Part shown: one piece after another, positions 48,132-58,599 of the stretch | Position numbering within the stretch: the first letter of the stretch is position 1 | Layout of the letters: every line of letters starts with the position of its first letter | Origin: Endocalyx cinctus | Taxonomy: Eukaryota > Ascomycota > Sordariomycetes > Amphisphaeriales > Apiosporaceae | Assembly: GCA_001600455.1 (NCBI GenBank) | Contig: BCKC01000002.1 | Location: 124,001-188,000 of the forward strand | Length of the DNA: 64,000 nt | Direction of reading: 5' to 3' | Position numbers and translations under genes: made by a program | The notes under the pieces: model-generated | What the model was told of the DNA's origin: nothing | The model's database searches: none | What the model saw: the letters and a program-made list of their open reading frames with translations, nothing else

Positions 48132-50059
48132 ATGCATTGGCCTCGGTCGTTTAAATCTGAACGGCGAGATGCCACACATGAAGAAGTCAAAGAATTACGG
48201 CATGTCGTCGATTCAATCCCAATTATTGTGTGGGTCGCTCTTGTAGCTAGTGCGGCTGAAAGGTTTACATTTTATGCTGTGAGAACTCCCTGGCGTATGT
48301 ATTCACCGTTTCTTTATTTATACTACGGAACTAACTTGGTGCTGATACGTCGCAGAAAATTACATTCAGAATAGTCGTGACAACGCTGAACTCCCTGGAG
48401 CGTTGGGCCTTGGCCAAGCAACTGCTACAACTCTTTCCAGTGCCTTCTACTTCTTTACATTTGTGGCACCTGTCCCCTTCGGTATCATCTCAGATGTATG
48501 GCTAGGACGATATAAAACTTTATGCGTGTGCTTTTTGTTAGTTACTCCTGCATTGAAGATATCATATAATAAAATGCTCACCCATCAACAGTCTCAATTG
48601 CGCTGGCTGTCTAGTGCAGTTTATTACTTCCCTTCCATTCATAACAAGTAACTCTATCACGCTGATAGGATTAGTTCTTGCCATGGTGTTTTTGGGACTC
48701 GGAACGGGTGGTGTGAAAGCCACCATAAATCCCTTCATTGGTGATAACCCTCCCCAGGACAAACTGTCAGAATATGTGCCTCCGAAAGAGTCTTGACTGA
48801 TCTCATGTGGTTTAAGGTGACCAATACGCGAGTATGATCCCGCAGTTGGTAGTCACTGATACAGGAGAGCGAGTTATAGCTGATCGAACATTGACACTCC
48901 AATATATATATAATATTTCCTATTGGTAAGACGCATCTATATCTTCAATCTAATCATATGCTGACTGAATGTCAAGGTTCACCAACATTGCAAGCCTTTC
49001 TCTAATTGCCTCAACATATTTAGAAAAGAAAGTTGGTTTTTGGGCCGCGTATCTCTTGCCACTCCTTTCAATTTGGTTACTGGTTCCTTTGATGCTAATC
49101 TGGTCTAAGTCTTTTGGTACGTAATCAATGTTTCCAGCCATCCTGTTGTAATAAGAAATAGCCCTGATATGATTCAGTGAAAACTCCACCACTGGGGAAC
49201 ATCTTAACTCAAGCATCAAAGGTCATTCTATATTCAGGCCGAGACCGATTTCGACTCGAAGCAGCTAGGCCAGAATTTCAATTGGAAAAATACGGAAGAA
49301 GCGTTGAATGGGATGACAGCTTCGTCTCAGAGATTAAGAGAGGTCTTAAGGCATGCAAAGTCATGTGAGTTCCATGCCGAGGAACAATTACTGTTGGCGT
49401 AACACTGACCCCAAGCCAGGGCATGCTTCATACCATATCACTTGTGTATGAACCAAATTTCAAACAACTTGATCTCTCAAGCCGGTGAAATGCGCCTGGG
49501 CGGTATTCCGAATGATACCATACCGGCTCTGAATTCAATTGCTTGTATCCTACTAAGCCCAGTGATACAAAAGGCCATCTTCCCATTACTTCGCAGAATG
49601 AGAATTAAGTTTGGACACATTTCACGCATGACAGTGGCGTTTGTCACACTTGCGACGTCAATGGGGTTTGCTGCGGTCGTGCAAAAGTTGATATATACCG
49701 CTGGACCGTGCTACGAGCATCCCCTTTCCTGCCCGGGATCTGAAGGTGGATCGATTCCAAATAATATCAGCGTCTGGTTACAAACGCCTATTTATTTCAT
49801 AGCCGCGTTTGCCGAGATCTTGGGGAATGTGACCTTATCTGAATATGCCTACTCTGAAGCACCCACGAACATGAGGAGTTTGGTGCAAGCTCTCAGCCAA
49901 TTAGCTGCAGGGATTGGTTCTGGACTGGGAATACCGGTTTCGCAACTTTCTGGTGACCCAACGGTATTGTACATGTACACGGGGTTAGCAGTGATTATGA
50001 TCATCACCGCTGTGGGGTTTTGGTTTACCTTTAGACATTACGACAAAAAATATGAGTAG
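48132..50059 (+). CDS. POT/PTR-family proton-coupled peptide transporter
   Basis: Seven exons: 48132-48294, 48356-48536, 48592-48740, 48817-48925, 48977-49116, 49178-49364 and 49420-50059. Introns are 51-76 bp with canonical borders; product 522 aa. Family signatures are AAERFTFYAV, PWQNYIQNSRDN (spanning the first junction), the PTR signature region APVPFGIISDVWLGRYKT, GTGGVKATINPFIGDQ, and C-terminal IPVSQLSGDPTVLYMYTGLAV. About 12 membrane helices are expected. The ExxER motif on helix 1 reads SAAER, so the first glutamate is absent; this variant may alter proton coupling. The length is below the 580-610 residues of yeast Ptr2, mainly from short loops. In the cluster it could export or import a peptide-like product. 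It is divergent from the ATP-grasp gene. Confidence 0.9.
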
Positions 50060-50459
50060 TGGAAGATATTTTAGCCAACAAAGTATTATCGAAGCAATTC
50101 TTGGAAGGAGAAACTGAAATACACTGGGAAAGCTCCGGGTTGCCTTCTATTACCTGAAATCTTTAAAACATTGTGCAATTGGTATTTTCTTTTTTTCTGT
50201 TGTTGCTGTTTTGAGATATGGGTGGTGATATAAGAATGCAGAACAATCAATTTTCAATTTTATCGTGATATGGAGGCATCTAGCTAAATAATTCTGCAAC
50301 AATCTAGACATCAGGAAACAAGAAGCAGTTACCAGTCAAGACTTGTAAGGTATATGAGAGATATGACAATTTGGGAAATCCCTGTGTTACAGGCCTGGAA
50401 TATCTTTTCAAGGGTGAGACGAAACCATGCAGCTATGCACTCGCTTAAGTAAGCGTACG
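50060..50459. other. Convergent intergenic region
   Basis: 3' flanks of the PTR transporter and the phosphatidyltransferase gene. No gene is seen. Confidence 0.6.
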
Positions 50460-51371
50460 TTAACCACCAGGAGCTTCAAGTGTGCTTGATGGAGGTGATG
50501 AAATCCAACAGCTAGCGAAGATGACAACTGTGACGGCCATGATTCCCATATCAGGATCTGCAGTCAATCTAAGCCTCTTGCTTAGCATCATAATGCACAT
50601 GATTACCACAAAGATCAGTGATGGGTGGAATACAGCCGGAGTAGCGATGAGGAGAGTTCTTAGGGGCAGATCATCTGATATCCATTCCATCCACGAATAA
50701 GCAGCTACAGTCGTCGAAATTATCACGGCAGCGTATGCGACTGGAAACCCTTCGTTATAAAGACACTTCCCTTTCTCGTTCCTTGGAACTAGGTGGTCCA
50801 CAACATTGAATCTCGCCAATCGGGCAACACCGCAGAGAACATAAGATGCCAGAATTGCTTGATCCACCGTCGTGCGGCATCCCAGACAGTATAGCATGAT
50901 GGCTGGAGCCATGATGAATGTGACCTAACATTGTCTGAGTAAGAAGAACTTTGTTTCGTTACTGAACGGGTAATTGAATAAATGAAGAAAACCTCACAAG
51001 ATCTGAAAAGCTGTCGAGTTCTTTTCCCAATTCAGAACACTCGTTCCTCCATCTTGCAACCATTCCATCAAAACGGTCACACTGGTAGCCGGCGAAAATA
51101 AATATGTAAGAGGTGACGAAGTCTTTCTCTATCGAATAGAATATAGCCAAAGCTAGAATAAAGTCAATAGCAAAGTCAAGGTTTCGATTAGGGCTGTCCA
51201 TACTTCCGCAGAGGGCTTCATCACTATCTGTTAGTCATATCGGCAGTGATATAAGCACAAATTACATACCGTTCAATAGCGTCACATAATCAGCAATCCG
51301 AAGACGTCTATACAGCCCAAATTTCAGTAGTCTGCGGCGATGAGCCAGGAAGAACAAACATACTTGATCAT
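50460..51371 (-). CDS. CDP-alcohol phosphatidyltransferase, phosphatidylserine-synthase-like (5' end uncertain)
   Basis: Three exons are clear: one ending at 51270 (RRLRIADYVTLLN), then 51227-50998 and 50924-50460. The first intron is only 42 bp but has a perfect TGACTAAC branch and GTATGT donor; the second is 73 bp. The catalytic motif D-G-x2-A-R-x8-G-x3-D-x3-D is complete in FDGMVARW through GKELDSFSDL. VLCGVARLARFNV follows as in Cho1. The C-terminal half has four or more membrane helices. Cho1-type enzymes transfer phosphatidyl from CDP-diacylglycerol to serine in the ER. Its location in the cluster suggests a specialised paralogue using another alcohol or head group (inference). The start codon is not resolved: the ATG at 51371 would need an unusually short intron of about 32 bp. 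Confidence 0.8.
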
Positions 51372-52208
51372 GTCAAACTTAGTTTGTCCAGTGGTTACCA
51401 TTTCGTTTTCTCTCTGATTTTGCATTGCCAAATTACTATAGCTCGGTTTCAGATTTTCAGATTCTTTTCAGATTNTTTTCAGATTCTTTTCAGATTCTTT
51501 TCAGATTCTTTTCAGATTCTTTTCAGATTCTTTTCAGATTCTTTTCAGATTCTTTTCAGATTCTTTTCAATAATTTCGAGGAATTGATTTGCAGTGTAAC
51601 GCAACTGAACGGATCGAAGAAGGTGAAAGAAAGAGATGGAAGGAGTAATAGTGATTAGGGTTATATTTTTCAATATTGGAATTACATCGCGTTGGAACAC
51701 TAACATCCCTTCGTGAAATGCAAGTATTACACAATTAGGCTAGGTGATAAGTGATACATCACTTAAATACCAGTGCAATTCATCTTTAATCTTTTAAGTG
51801 ACCACTTGTATTTGGGCTTACCATGATTTTGGCGGTTGTTGATGTCATGATCTTCCGTATGATACGATGTATCATATTTGCTGACAGTTTCGGCTTTGAT
51901 CTGTCGCCTCTTAAAATATCTCGTGCAATCATAATATGACAGATGTAATCATGGTGCAATGTACCTTCGTTTTCGCTCCTATGCAAGGGGTTAAGGACAA
52001 GGTATATTATCCTGCCTTACGGTATAATACTTGCTGATGTATGTCCAAGTGCAATAATCATTTTTACGCGTAGTTGATTCTAGGCCCTTCTTTCAGCTCA
52101 TTTACAACCCCTTATCTTCTACCAATTCAAATACATTGTTCTACCTTCACCGGTTAAGATATCTCCAGTACTAGCGAATCAGAAGCCTCCTAATTAAGAA
52201 GAATCGAA
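51372..52208. promoter_or_regulatory. Divergent promoter region, phosphatidyltransferase / nucleotidyltransferase
   Basis: Shared upstream region of two divergent genes. It contains an 11-bp minisatellite close to the phosphatidyltransferase side (listed separately). Co-regulation is inferred from the arrangement. Confidence 0.45.
51455..51569 (+). repeat. Minisatellite, 11-bp unit, about 10 copies
   Basis: Near-perfect tandem copies of TTTTCAGATTC; one base is ambiguous (N at 51475). It lies upstream of the phosphatidyltransferase gene. Its unit resembles a splice acceptor (TTTTCAG), which could confuse gene prediction. Confidence 0.95.
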
Positions 52209-53136
52209 ATGTCTCTCAAAAATTATTTGCAGGCTGCTTATGAGAAAGCGCGTCTGACTTTGGATCCAATGGACCACACGCTTCAGAGCATAAATGGAAC
52301 ATTACAAACCGGCCGGGAGAATCTTATTCTTTTGTTCACGGGCTCTTTCAACCCTCCACATAGAGGACATCTGGACATCCTTTTGTCAGTGCTGGGGACA
52401 GAAGTCAATCCAATTGCCGTCGTTATCATACCCAGCGAAGATATCCACTTGAGACAAAAATTGAGCACGTCACATTCACCGTTTTTCCTTCGGCAGAACC
52501 GCAGGGCAGATGTCATGGCAGCCATTCCATCGGTCCCGAAACATAAAGTATGGCTGTGGGCTCGCCCATGGTCCGACTTTCAACGGTTTGAAGAAGCCTT
52601 GGTTGAGCTGACCAAATCGGACGGATTCCACGTTGAGTTTTGCTACGTGATTGGACCCGACAATTTGATCATTGATAACCCCCTATCAATGGAACTCCCT
52701 GGTGTTATATCTAGGATGTTAGTCACGAATAGAGCTAGACATCTGGATGACCATTTTCTTCCGGATGGTAAGCCCAAGGTGTGGGGCGGCTTCGGGGAGT
52801 GGACCCGTTGCATTAATGGAGACCAGGGTGGTTAGTAACTTACGTGTATTGCTCCAATCATAACAATATCACATTTTACCTACCTCACACCACTGACATT
52901 GACACTACGAGGCAGCGCCGAATCTAACAGAGCATGTTTTGTGGGTGTGCGAAGGTGCGGGGAAAGAAAACACGGTGAATAGGGGATATTATTTACAGTG
53001 TATGAAACCAGTGCTGGAGGATATAAATTCAACGGATATTCGAAATTCTTTGCGCCAATCACATCATATCGATGAAGAAGATCTTAACCGGCGAAGTACT
53101 CGGGATCTTCTCGATATACTAGCACTAAATCTATAA
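52209..53136 (+). CDS. NMNAT-fold nucleotidyltransferase (cytidylyl/adenylyltransferase-like)
   Basis: Two exons: 52209-52830 and 52916-53136, with an 85-bp intron (GTTAGT donor, GGCAG acceptor); product 280 aa. The nucleotidyltransferase signature is GSFNPPHRGH (residues 45-54), holding the HxGH triad. The C-terminal ISSTxIR-type motif appears as NSTDIRNSL (245-253) and is only restored when the intron is removed. The family transfers AMP or CMP to a phosphorylated substrate, as in NMN adenylyltransferase. Fungal NMNATs of primary metabolism are usually longer, about 300-400 residues. In this setting, next to a CDP-alcohol phosphatidyltransferase, a CDP-activating role is plausible but not shown. 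Upstream CAAATACA-type leader sequence is typical of a fungal 5' UTR. Confidence 0.85.
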
Positions 53137-54005
53137 CACTAATCCTAAGAATAATGATCAAGTTATTTCGTTACTTCAAGAATAGAATTTGAATAAGATA
53201 TTGCTTCAATGAGATGAGGGCTGTGTCCCCTCCTATTTGAGCGTGAATTCTTGATCTAGAGATCTAGAACAGCTGCGACATCAATCCATGCCACATCTTT
53301 TACATCAGCATAAAAGGCAGTATGAAATCAACTAGATGATCCCACGAAAAGGCTTTAAGTAAGAACAGGGGTTACAGTTCTCCCAGGCTGGAATTGATTC
53401 CGTAAAGTTCTTTTACTTCAAAAAGCGTAAATAACCCAGGTGGTTTGCCCTCGTACGTCTGCCCTATCAAGAAGCTCTATGATCACTCCCCCAGGTAGCA
53501 CGACGTTGACATTCAATGGAACCTTATGCTCCTCAACGATCTTGCATGGTTCTCTTTCAGCGGTGACCTATGCTAGCGGGATAATTAGCTATGGCACGCA
53601 ATATATCATAAAGAGGCGGGACCCAGACGGCTTTGAGAGGGATCATGGCACAGTCAGTGATCTATGTAAATTGCAAGAGCCGTATGTTCAACGAGTGGAA
53701 CGGAAGGTTCATTATTTTAGCTAGGTACCGATGCTATCTTGAATTCCCTTCCTAATTTAGGGCCATGTATTTCAGGACAAGACAGCCTGTCCAATGAGTG
53801 ACTAAACAACATATGTTCTTCAAGAAAACCAAACGAACGGCAGGCACGAATAAAGCTCCATAGCACCACGTCGATATCTCCCCCCTTTTTCTAGCACGAT
53901 ACTAATTGTTTAGATTATTAGCTAGTTAACTTGCCGTTTGGCCAAAAACAGATAGAATGTGATCGCTGTGACTACCTACTCGCTGGTTGTCTTGAATCCG
54001 GCCAC
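53137..54005. other. Intergenic region
   Basis: A 94-residue plus-strand frame (53440-53724) lacks recognisable motifs and is not supported as a gene. Confidence 0.45.
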
Positions 54006-54254
54006 TTAACCAGAAGCGGTTCCGCTGAGGATGACGTTGTCGTCCTCGTCCTCGGCATCGCTGTCGGCAATGGTTCGCTTCCACTGGCGCCAAGGCTGGG
54101 TACGTTCCTTGGAGCGCTCGAATTCCATGTTGGTAGCATTCACACCATCGCTGCCCTGGGTGAGAGTGCTGGTGACATTGCGAGCCTTCTGCTCGGCGTC
54201 TTGAGTGCTAATGGTCAGACCGGAAGCAGCCTTACGATCGATCTTGGAGGACAT
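54006..54254 (-). CDS. Small acidic-tailed protein, 82 aa, unknown function
   Basis: I do not recognise a family. The ATG at 54254 follows a C/A-rich leader (CCCCAACTTCCGAA) typical of expressed fungal genes, and a TATAAAA box lies at 54386-54380, about 126 bp upstream. The protein is hydrophilic with no signal peptide. It starts MSSKIDRKAASGLTIS, has a basic middle (ERTQPWRQWKRT) and an acidic stretch (DSDAEDEDD) near the C-terminus. It is probably soluble and intrinsically disordered. A stress- or development-related small protein is one possibility. The promoter features raise confidence despite its size. Confidence 0.55.
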   Translation of the reverse strand: MSSKIDRKAASGLTISTQDAEQKARNVTSTLTQGSDGVNATNMEFERSKERTQPWRQWKRTIADSDAEDEDDNVILSGTASG

Positions 54255-54379
54255 TTCGGAAGTTGGGGAAATTTTGGATTTACTTGAAAAAAACTTTTGA
54301 AATTGTGGTTTTTGATAATAGAATGAAAACTATGGTATGATTAGTTAGGAAAGTTGGAACATACGAGAAGCGGTAGGTC

Positions 54380-54386
54380 TTTTATA
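54380..54386 (-). promoter_or_regulatory. TATA box of the 82-aa gene
   Basis: TATAAAA on the minus strand about 126 bp upstream of the ATG at 54254. Confidence 0.5.
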
Positions 54387-56136
54387 GACGAATTTTTATC
54401 AAAGAAATAAAATTCGAGGTCTTAAACCCTCCGATAGACGGATGTCAACTTCACGAGGAGACACGATATAATTATCACTTATCATATCGTAAGTAAGGAG
54501 TAAGGAGTCGTACCCAAACTCGCGGTAGACTGGGTCCAATTTATGAGGGGTGTTTAGCGAACTTGAAACGGTTCATTCGGAAAATGACATAGGTATGAGT
54601 CTCAATGTCCTGATTCTTACGATAAATCTATTCGAGATAGTGAAATAAATATGATATATTTACTGCCGAGATCACATTTGGAAACCATCCAGGATCAAAA
54701 CTCCTCCACCATCACACTTCTTTGGTACTGTGCATGCTTGTAATGCTCTCATAGATCGAGATTTTACCTAATTAGAATTAGACTGTCGCAATAAATTATC
54801 ACTTATCTGTTTCCTAAAAAAAGAAAGAACTTGTAATGACAATAGCGATGTTGTTTTCCGTAAGGGATGTTCGGTCAGGTGAACCAGCGGAATCAAAGTG
54901 ATAAGTCAAGATTATATGATATTATTATATCGCGAATTGGGAAATCGGATGAAAGGAATGAGGTATTATATTGGAATTGGTCAGTGGATATGGGACAACT
55001 TTGAAGTTAAGGAATTCCGATACTTCCTTGTCTCATACGTTTTGTTTCATCTGCTTTTCTCACTTCATGTGACAGCTGGGTAATATCAGTTATTCTGATC
55101 GCTGAAAGTATCTCGCCCATTCTGCTTCTAGTTCTGAGATCACAAATATTTCTCCTTCTTCTAAGCTTAGATGAACTTAGTTGTATGTCGATTATCACTC
55201 CCTTGGATACTAAGTCTACAGATATTGGTATTCTTCTATTCGGCAGCCTTAAGAGGAGAACGACTATTGGTTTATTGATTCTTAGGGGCTCAAGTCAGTT
55301 TACAAATTGTCAAGGTAGATATATGTCGATTTTCATTTCAGAAATCTCTCGCCGATTATTATGGCGAACATTATTTCATCGAATCGAGTGTATTAGTTGA
55401 CTCTATCCAATTGTTATTCTGATGTGATGTTTTGAATACTTGGTATACCTGGGACTAGAGCAGATTAAGCGCGTTTCTTTCGAGTATCTCCAAAATCATT
55501 ACATATAGTCAACTATGAGAGTAGAGTCGACGGATTCGCCAAATGAAAGTGAAGAACGAAGAGCGGAGATGTAGAAACGGAATCCGGAGCATCATGAATT
55601 ACAGAGACATCTTTATTTATAATAAAATCATCTATTGACCAGCATATTCTCTTGTGTCTATATCCTTCGTACCATAGACAGTAAATACGGATTTCGTTGG
55701 CATCTTGTCATTCAATCATGTACGACCTTAAACGCGCCCACCGGGATTGTGTCTTCTTTTAATAGGCTAGATACCGCCCAGAATATGCCGTACCCATTCG
55801 TTGTTAGATCTGTTACTCTCTTTTGCCAATCGGTATCATCATAATAGCCGCAATAAACCTATTGGCCCGGAGCGTAGGGTCCATTTATATGTAATAAAAT
55901 ATCTTAAGTATGGTAAGCTCATGAGTTCCCTTCCGGTGGAAATTGTATCCCGCGAATCAAATCGGAATCTAGCTTCATCACGATCTATATTATTATGGGA
56001 TCATACGCCGCATGTGAGACTCTTCGAAGTTATTTCATGAGGCATCAGATAATACTCGGGACTTGCTGTACTATCACTTGTCAATACATGAACTCGGTCG
56101 ATATTTCGATTCAGTCGAACTAAAATCTCATACATC
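54387..56136. other. Intergenic region, AT-rich
   Basis: No supported gene; only short frames without recognisable motifs. Confidence 0.45.
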
Positions 56137-57303
56137 ATGTTATTCTTGCTTATGACTTTGTGGGCTGCTGGTGCAGTCCTTGGTCAAAATACAGCATCAT
56201 GTCCATCACTCCCTGATACCATCGACTACGCAGCCAATCCCAAACTTCCTGATCCTTTCTTGTTTTTAAATGGCAGTCGAGTTACTAGTGCAGATGAATG
56301 GGCATGTCGCAAGGAAGAGATGAAACACCTTTTAGAGCGGTATTCACTAGGCATCATGCCACCTAAGCCAGAATCCGTCACCGCATCACTGTCCGGGACT
56401 AAACTCACCATTACCAATAGCGAAGCTGGTAAAACAATGTCCTTCTCAGTCACAATAAGCTACCCGAGTTCTGGTACAGCGCCATATCCTGCAATTATTG
56501 CGTATGGATTTCCGAGTCTTCCGATTCCCAACACGGTCGCCACAATCACCTATCAGAATTTTGATATGGGTGCTGATAATGGACGGGGAATTGGCCAGTT
56601 TTACGACCTATACGGGAGCGACCATGGTGCAGGTGCCATGATTGCGGCAGCGTGGGGTGTCGACCGCATAATTGACGCTCTCGAACTCGTACCAGACGCT
56701 AATATCGACCCAACGCGCGTAGGCGTAACAGGCTGCTCCCGCAACGGGAAGGGCGCCATGATAGCCGGCGCTTTCGTAGATCGGATTGCGCTTGCTCTTC
56801 CGCAGGAAGGTGGTCAGTCTAGCGCCGGGTGCTGGCGAATCGCGGATGAAATCAAGAAGAATGGCACGACCGTCGAGAATGCCGCACAGATCGTGACCGG
56901 TGACACGTGGTTCTCAACTGAGTTTGCTAACTACGTCGATGTCATACCAACGATGCCTTGGGATGTTCATTTCCAACATGCGTTTTACGCATACCCTGCC
57001 AGGGGTTTGCTGGTTATCGAGAATACCGCTATCGATTATCTCGGTCCTACAAGCAATTACCATTGCACGTCTGCGGGGCGGATGGTTCACGAGTGGCTGG
57101 GAGTAAAGGATCAGTTTGGACTTAGTCAAGTTTCGCATCCTGATCATTGCGGATTTCCGAGTGGCTCTCAAGAAGATCTTACGGCATTCATTAATCGGTT
57201 TCTGCTGGGAAAGGATGTCGATACTGATATTTGGCACACTGACGGCACGTGGCCGATTGATGAATCGAGATGGATTGATTGGAGTATCCCAACTCTATCG
57301 TAA
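56137..57303 (+). CDS. Secreted glucuronoyl esterase (CE15, 4-O-methyl-glucuronoyl methylesterase)
   Basis: Single exon, 388 aa. The ATG at 56137 begins a signal peptide (MLFLLMTLWAAGAVLG, cleavage likely before QNTASCP). The CE15 nucleophile motif GCSRNGKGA lies near residues 198-206 with Ser about 200. The catalytic His is in SHPDHCGFP near residue 337. The conserved QEGGQSSAGCWRI segment also matches the family. Length equals the catalytic domain alone; no cellulose-binding module is attached. The enzyme cleaves ester links between lignin alcohols and glucuronic acid of xylan outside the cell, and is typical of plant-cell-wall-degrading fungi. Neighbours are a small secreted protein and a peroxidase relic, consistent with an accessory secretome region. 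Confidence 0.93.
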   Translation: MLFLLMTLWAAGAVLGQNTASCPSLPDTIDYAANPKLPDPFLFLNGSRVTSADEWACRKEEMKHLLERYSLGIMPPKPESVTASLSGTKLTITNSEAGKTMSFSVTISYPSSGTAPYPAIIAYGFPSLPIPNTVATITYQNFDMGADNGRGIGQFYDLYGSDHGAGAMIAAAWGVDRIIDALELVPDANIDPTRVGVTGCSRNGKGAMIAGAFVDRIALALPQEGGQSSAGCWRIADEIKKNGTTVENAAQIVTGDTWFSTEFANYVDVIPTMPWDVHFQHAFYAYPARGLLVIENTAIDYLGPTSNYHCTSAGRMVHEWLGVKDQFGLSQVSHPDHCGFPSGSQEDLTAFINRFLLGKDVDTDIWHTDGTWPIDESRWIDWSIPTLS

Positions 57304-58099
57304 ATGCATATAATTATGTTATATAGTTAGTTGCATGACTATCTCAACTTTCTAATCATTGGATTTTCAAGCATGAAGTGGAACATGGGTACAGAAAGCA
57401 ACTTACGTGTTAACGAAGATAAACAAAAATTGATTTTGGGAGTGATCTATGACTTAAGTTACTCATCGATTGGACATATGTACTCCAGTAGATGCTCTGA
57501 TGACCTCCTGAGCGGTTTACTTCGCTCTCTCTCTATCTCTCTCTCTCGTGCACGCATACTTACTTGATATTGCCCTTTTCCGTACCTTCTCTACTTCAAT
57601 TACGTCCTTCTATAGATTGTGGATAAAAATTTCGGTCTGATATTGTCGTAAGTTCTGTAAGAATTCACCGAATCACACATAACACATTGATAGATGAGTG
57701 AATCCTCAAAGATCTTGTATACTCCAACTACGGTAGACGTTGTGGTTGGGTAAACAGAGCACCACTTTAAACCATCCATATTAGTTAACTATTTCCACCT
57801 AATTAAAATAAAAATCCGCACCCATGCCAGGGTTGAACCTATCAATTAAAGCTGTTAAAAGTCAGATCTACCACCCAGTATTTGTCATTAAGTTATCAAC
57901 AATGATAGCTATATAAATGAACTGGAACAGATCGATGAGCGTTCAGCTTATGGGCATTGACTAGGATAGGTATTAGATCAGTTAGCAGTGCTTTTGAGGA
58001 GTCTTAGATTTTTATCACAGTGATAACTCGCGTAATTCAGATAGTAAATAGACGAGGAACGCGAGTAAGAAGAACTTATGAGCAGAATCAAACGGCCGC
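57304..58099. other. Intergenic region with a tRNA-like relic
   Basis: A (CT)n stretch lies near 57528-57550. A tRNA(Lys)-like fragment on the minus strand is listed separately. No gene is seen. Confidence 0.45.
57815..57880 (-). pseudogene. Possible degenerate tRNA(Lys)-like relic
   Basis: The minus strand reads GGTGGTAGATCTGACTTTTAA, similar to the D arm and UUU anticodon loop of tRNA(Lys), and further on GATAGGTTCAACCCTGG, similar to a T arm. About three bases between D arm and anticodon stem are missing, and the stems pair poorly, so it is not a functional tRNA. Confidence 0.3.
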
Positions 58100-58599
58100 T
58101 TACGGATATTGAGGGTTTTTCTTGCTAGTGAAGAGGTTACTGCCTCCGATCGTTCTCATTTTCTGGCCATCTGTATATTGACCCTATTTCAGAACACGAT
58201 AGTCAGTATAATCACAATTTACTTTGGCTCACATAAATCATGTTCAGTAACTCTTACCCAGTTCGTGGCATACTTGGCATCCCAAGTGACAGTATACAGA
58301 GCACACATCTCTCCTTCAAATTGGCTGTCCAAGTATTGTACCCAAGTGTTGAAAGCGTTACATTCGGGTATGCTATCGCAAACGGCGGCACACCGATTGA
58401 CGTTCAGGCCTTCCGACCAGAATCGGTCTCCAAGATAAGTTTCTACACCGCAGTCCGATGGGGCTTCGAGTGCCGAGTTCCCCAGAGACTCGCCCGTATA
58501 GCCTTCAGCTATTGGGACGTCTCGAAGTTGAATTCCTTCCAGATCTCTAGCATCCAGGATAAGCGGAGCTATGCTGAGGATACCTAATAATAACTTCAT
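58100..58599 (-). CDS. Small secreted cysteine-containing protein (apple/PAN-like)
   Basis: Two exons: 58599-58258 and 58183-58100, with a 74-bp intron (GTAAGA donor, AAATAG acceptor); product 141 aa. Reading through the donor would give a different, shorter tail. The first about 17 residues (MKLLLGILSIAPLILDA) are a signal peptide. The mature part has Cys in SDCGVETYLG, CAAVCDSIPECNAFNTW and GEMCALYTVTWDAKYATN, followed by WGQYTDGQKMRTIGGSNLF from exon 2. This spacing is seen in fungal secreted apple-like domains that bind carbohydrate or protein (inference). A TATATAA-like box lies near 58716 upstream. It could be an effector or cell-wall protein. It is convergent with the CE15 esterase gene. 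Confidence 0.7.

Noticed and set aside
53440..53724. Plus-strand 94-codon frame downstream of the nucleotidyltransferase
   Set aside because: No ATG-initiated context (the frame opens at a non-ATG or weak codon), no motif and no splice partner found.
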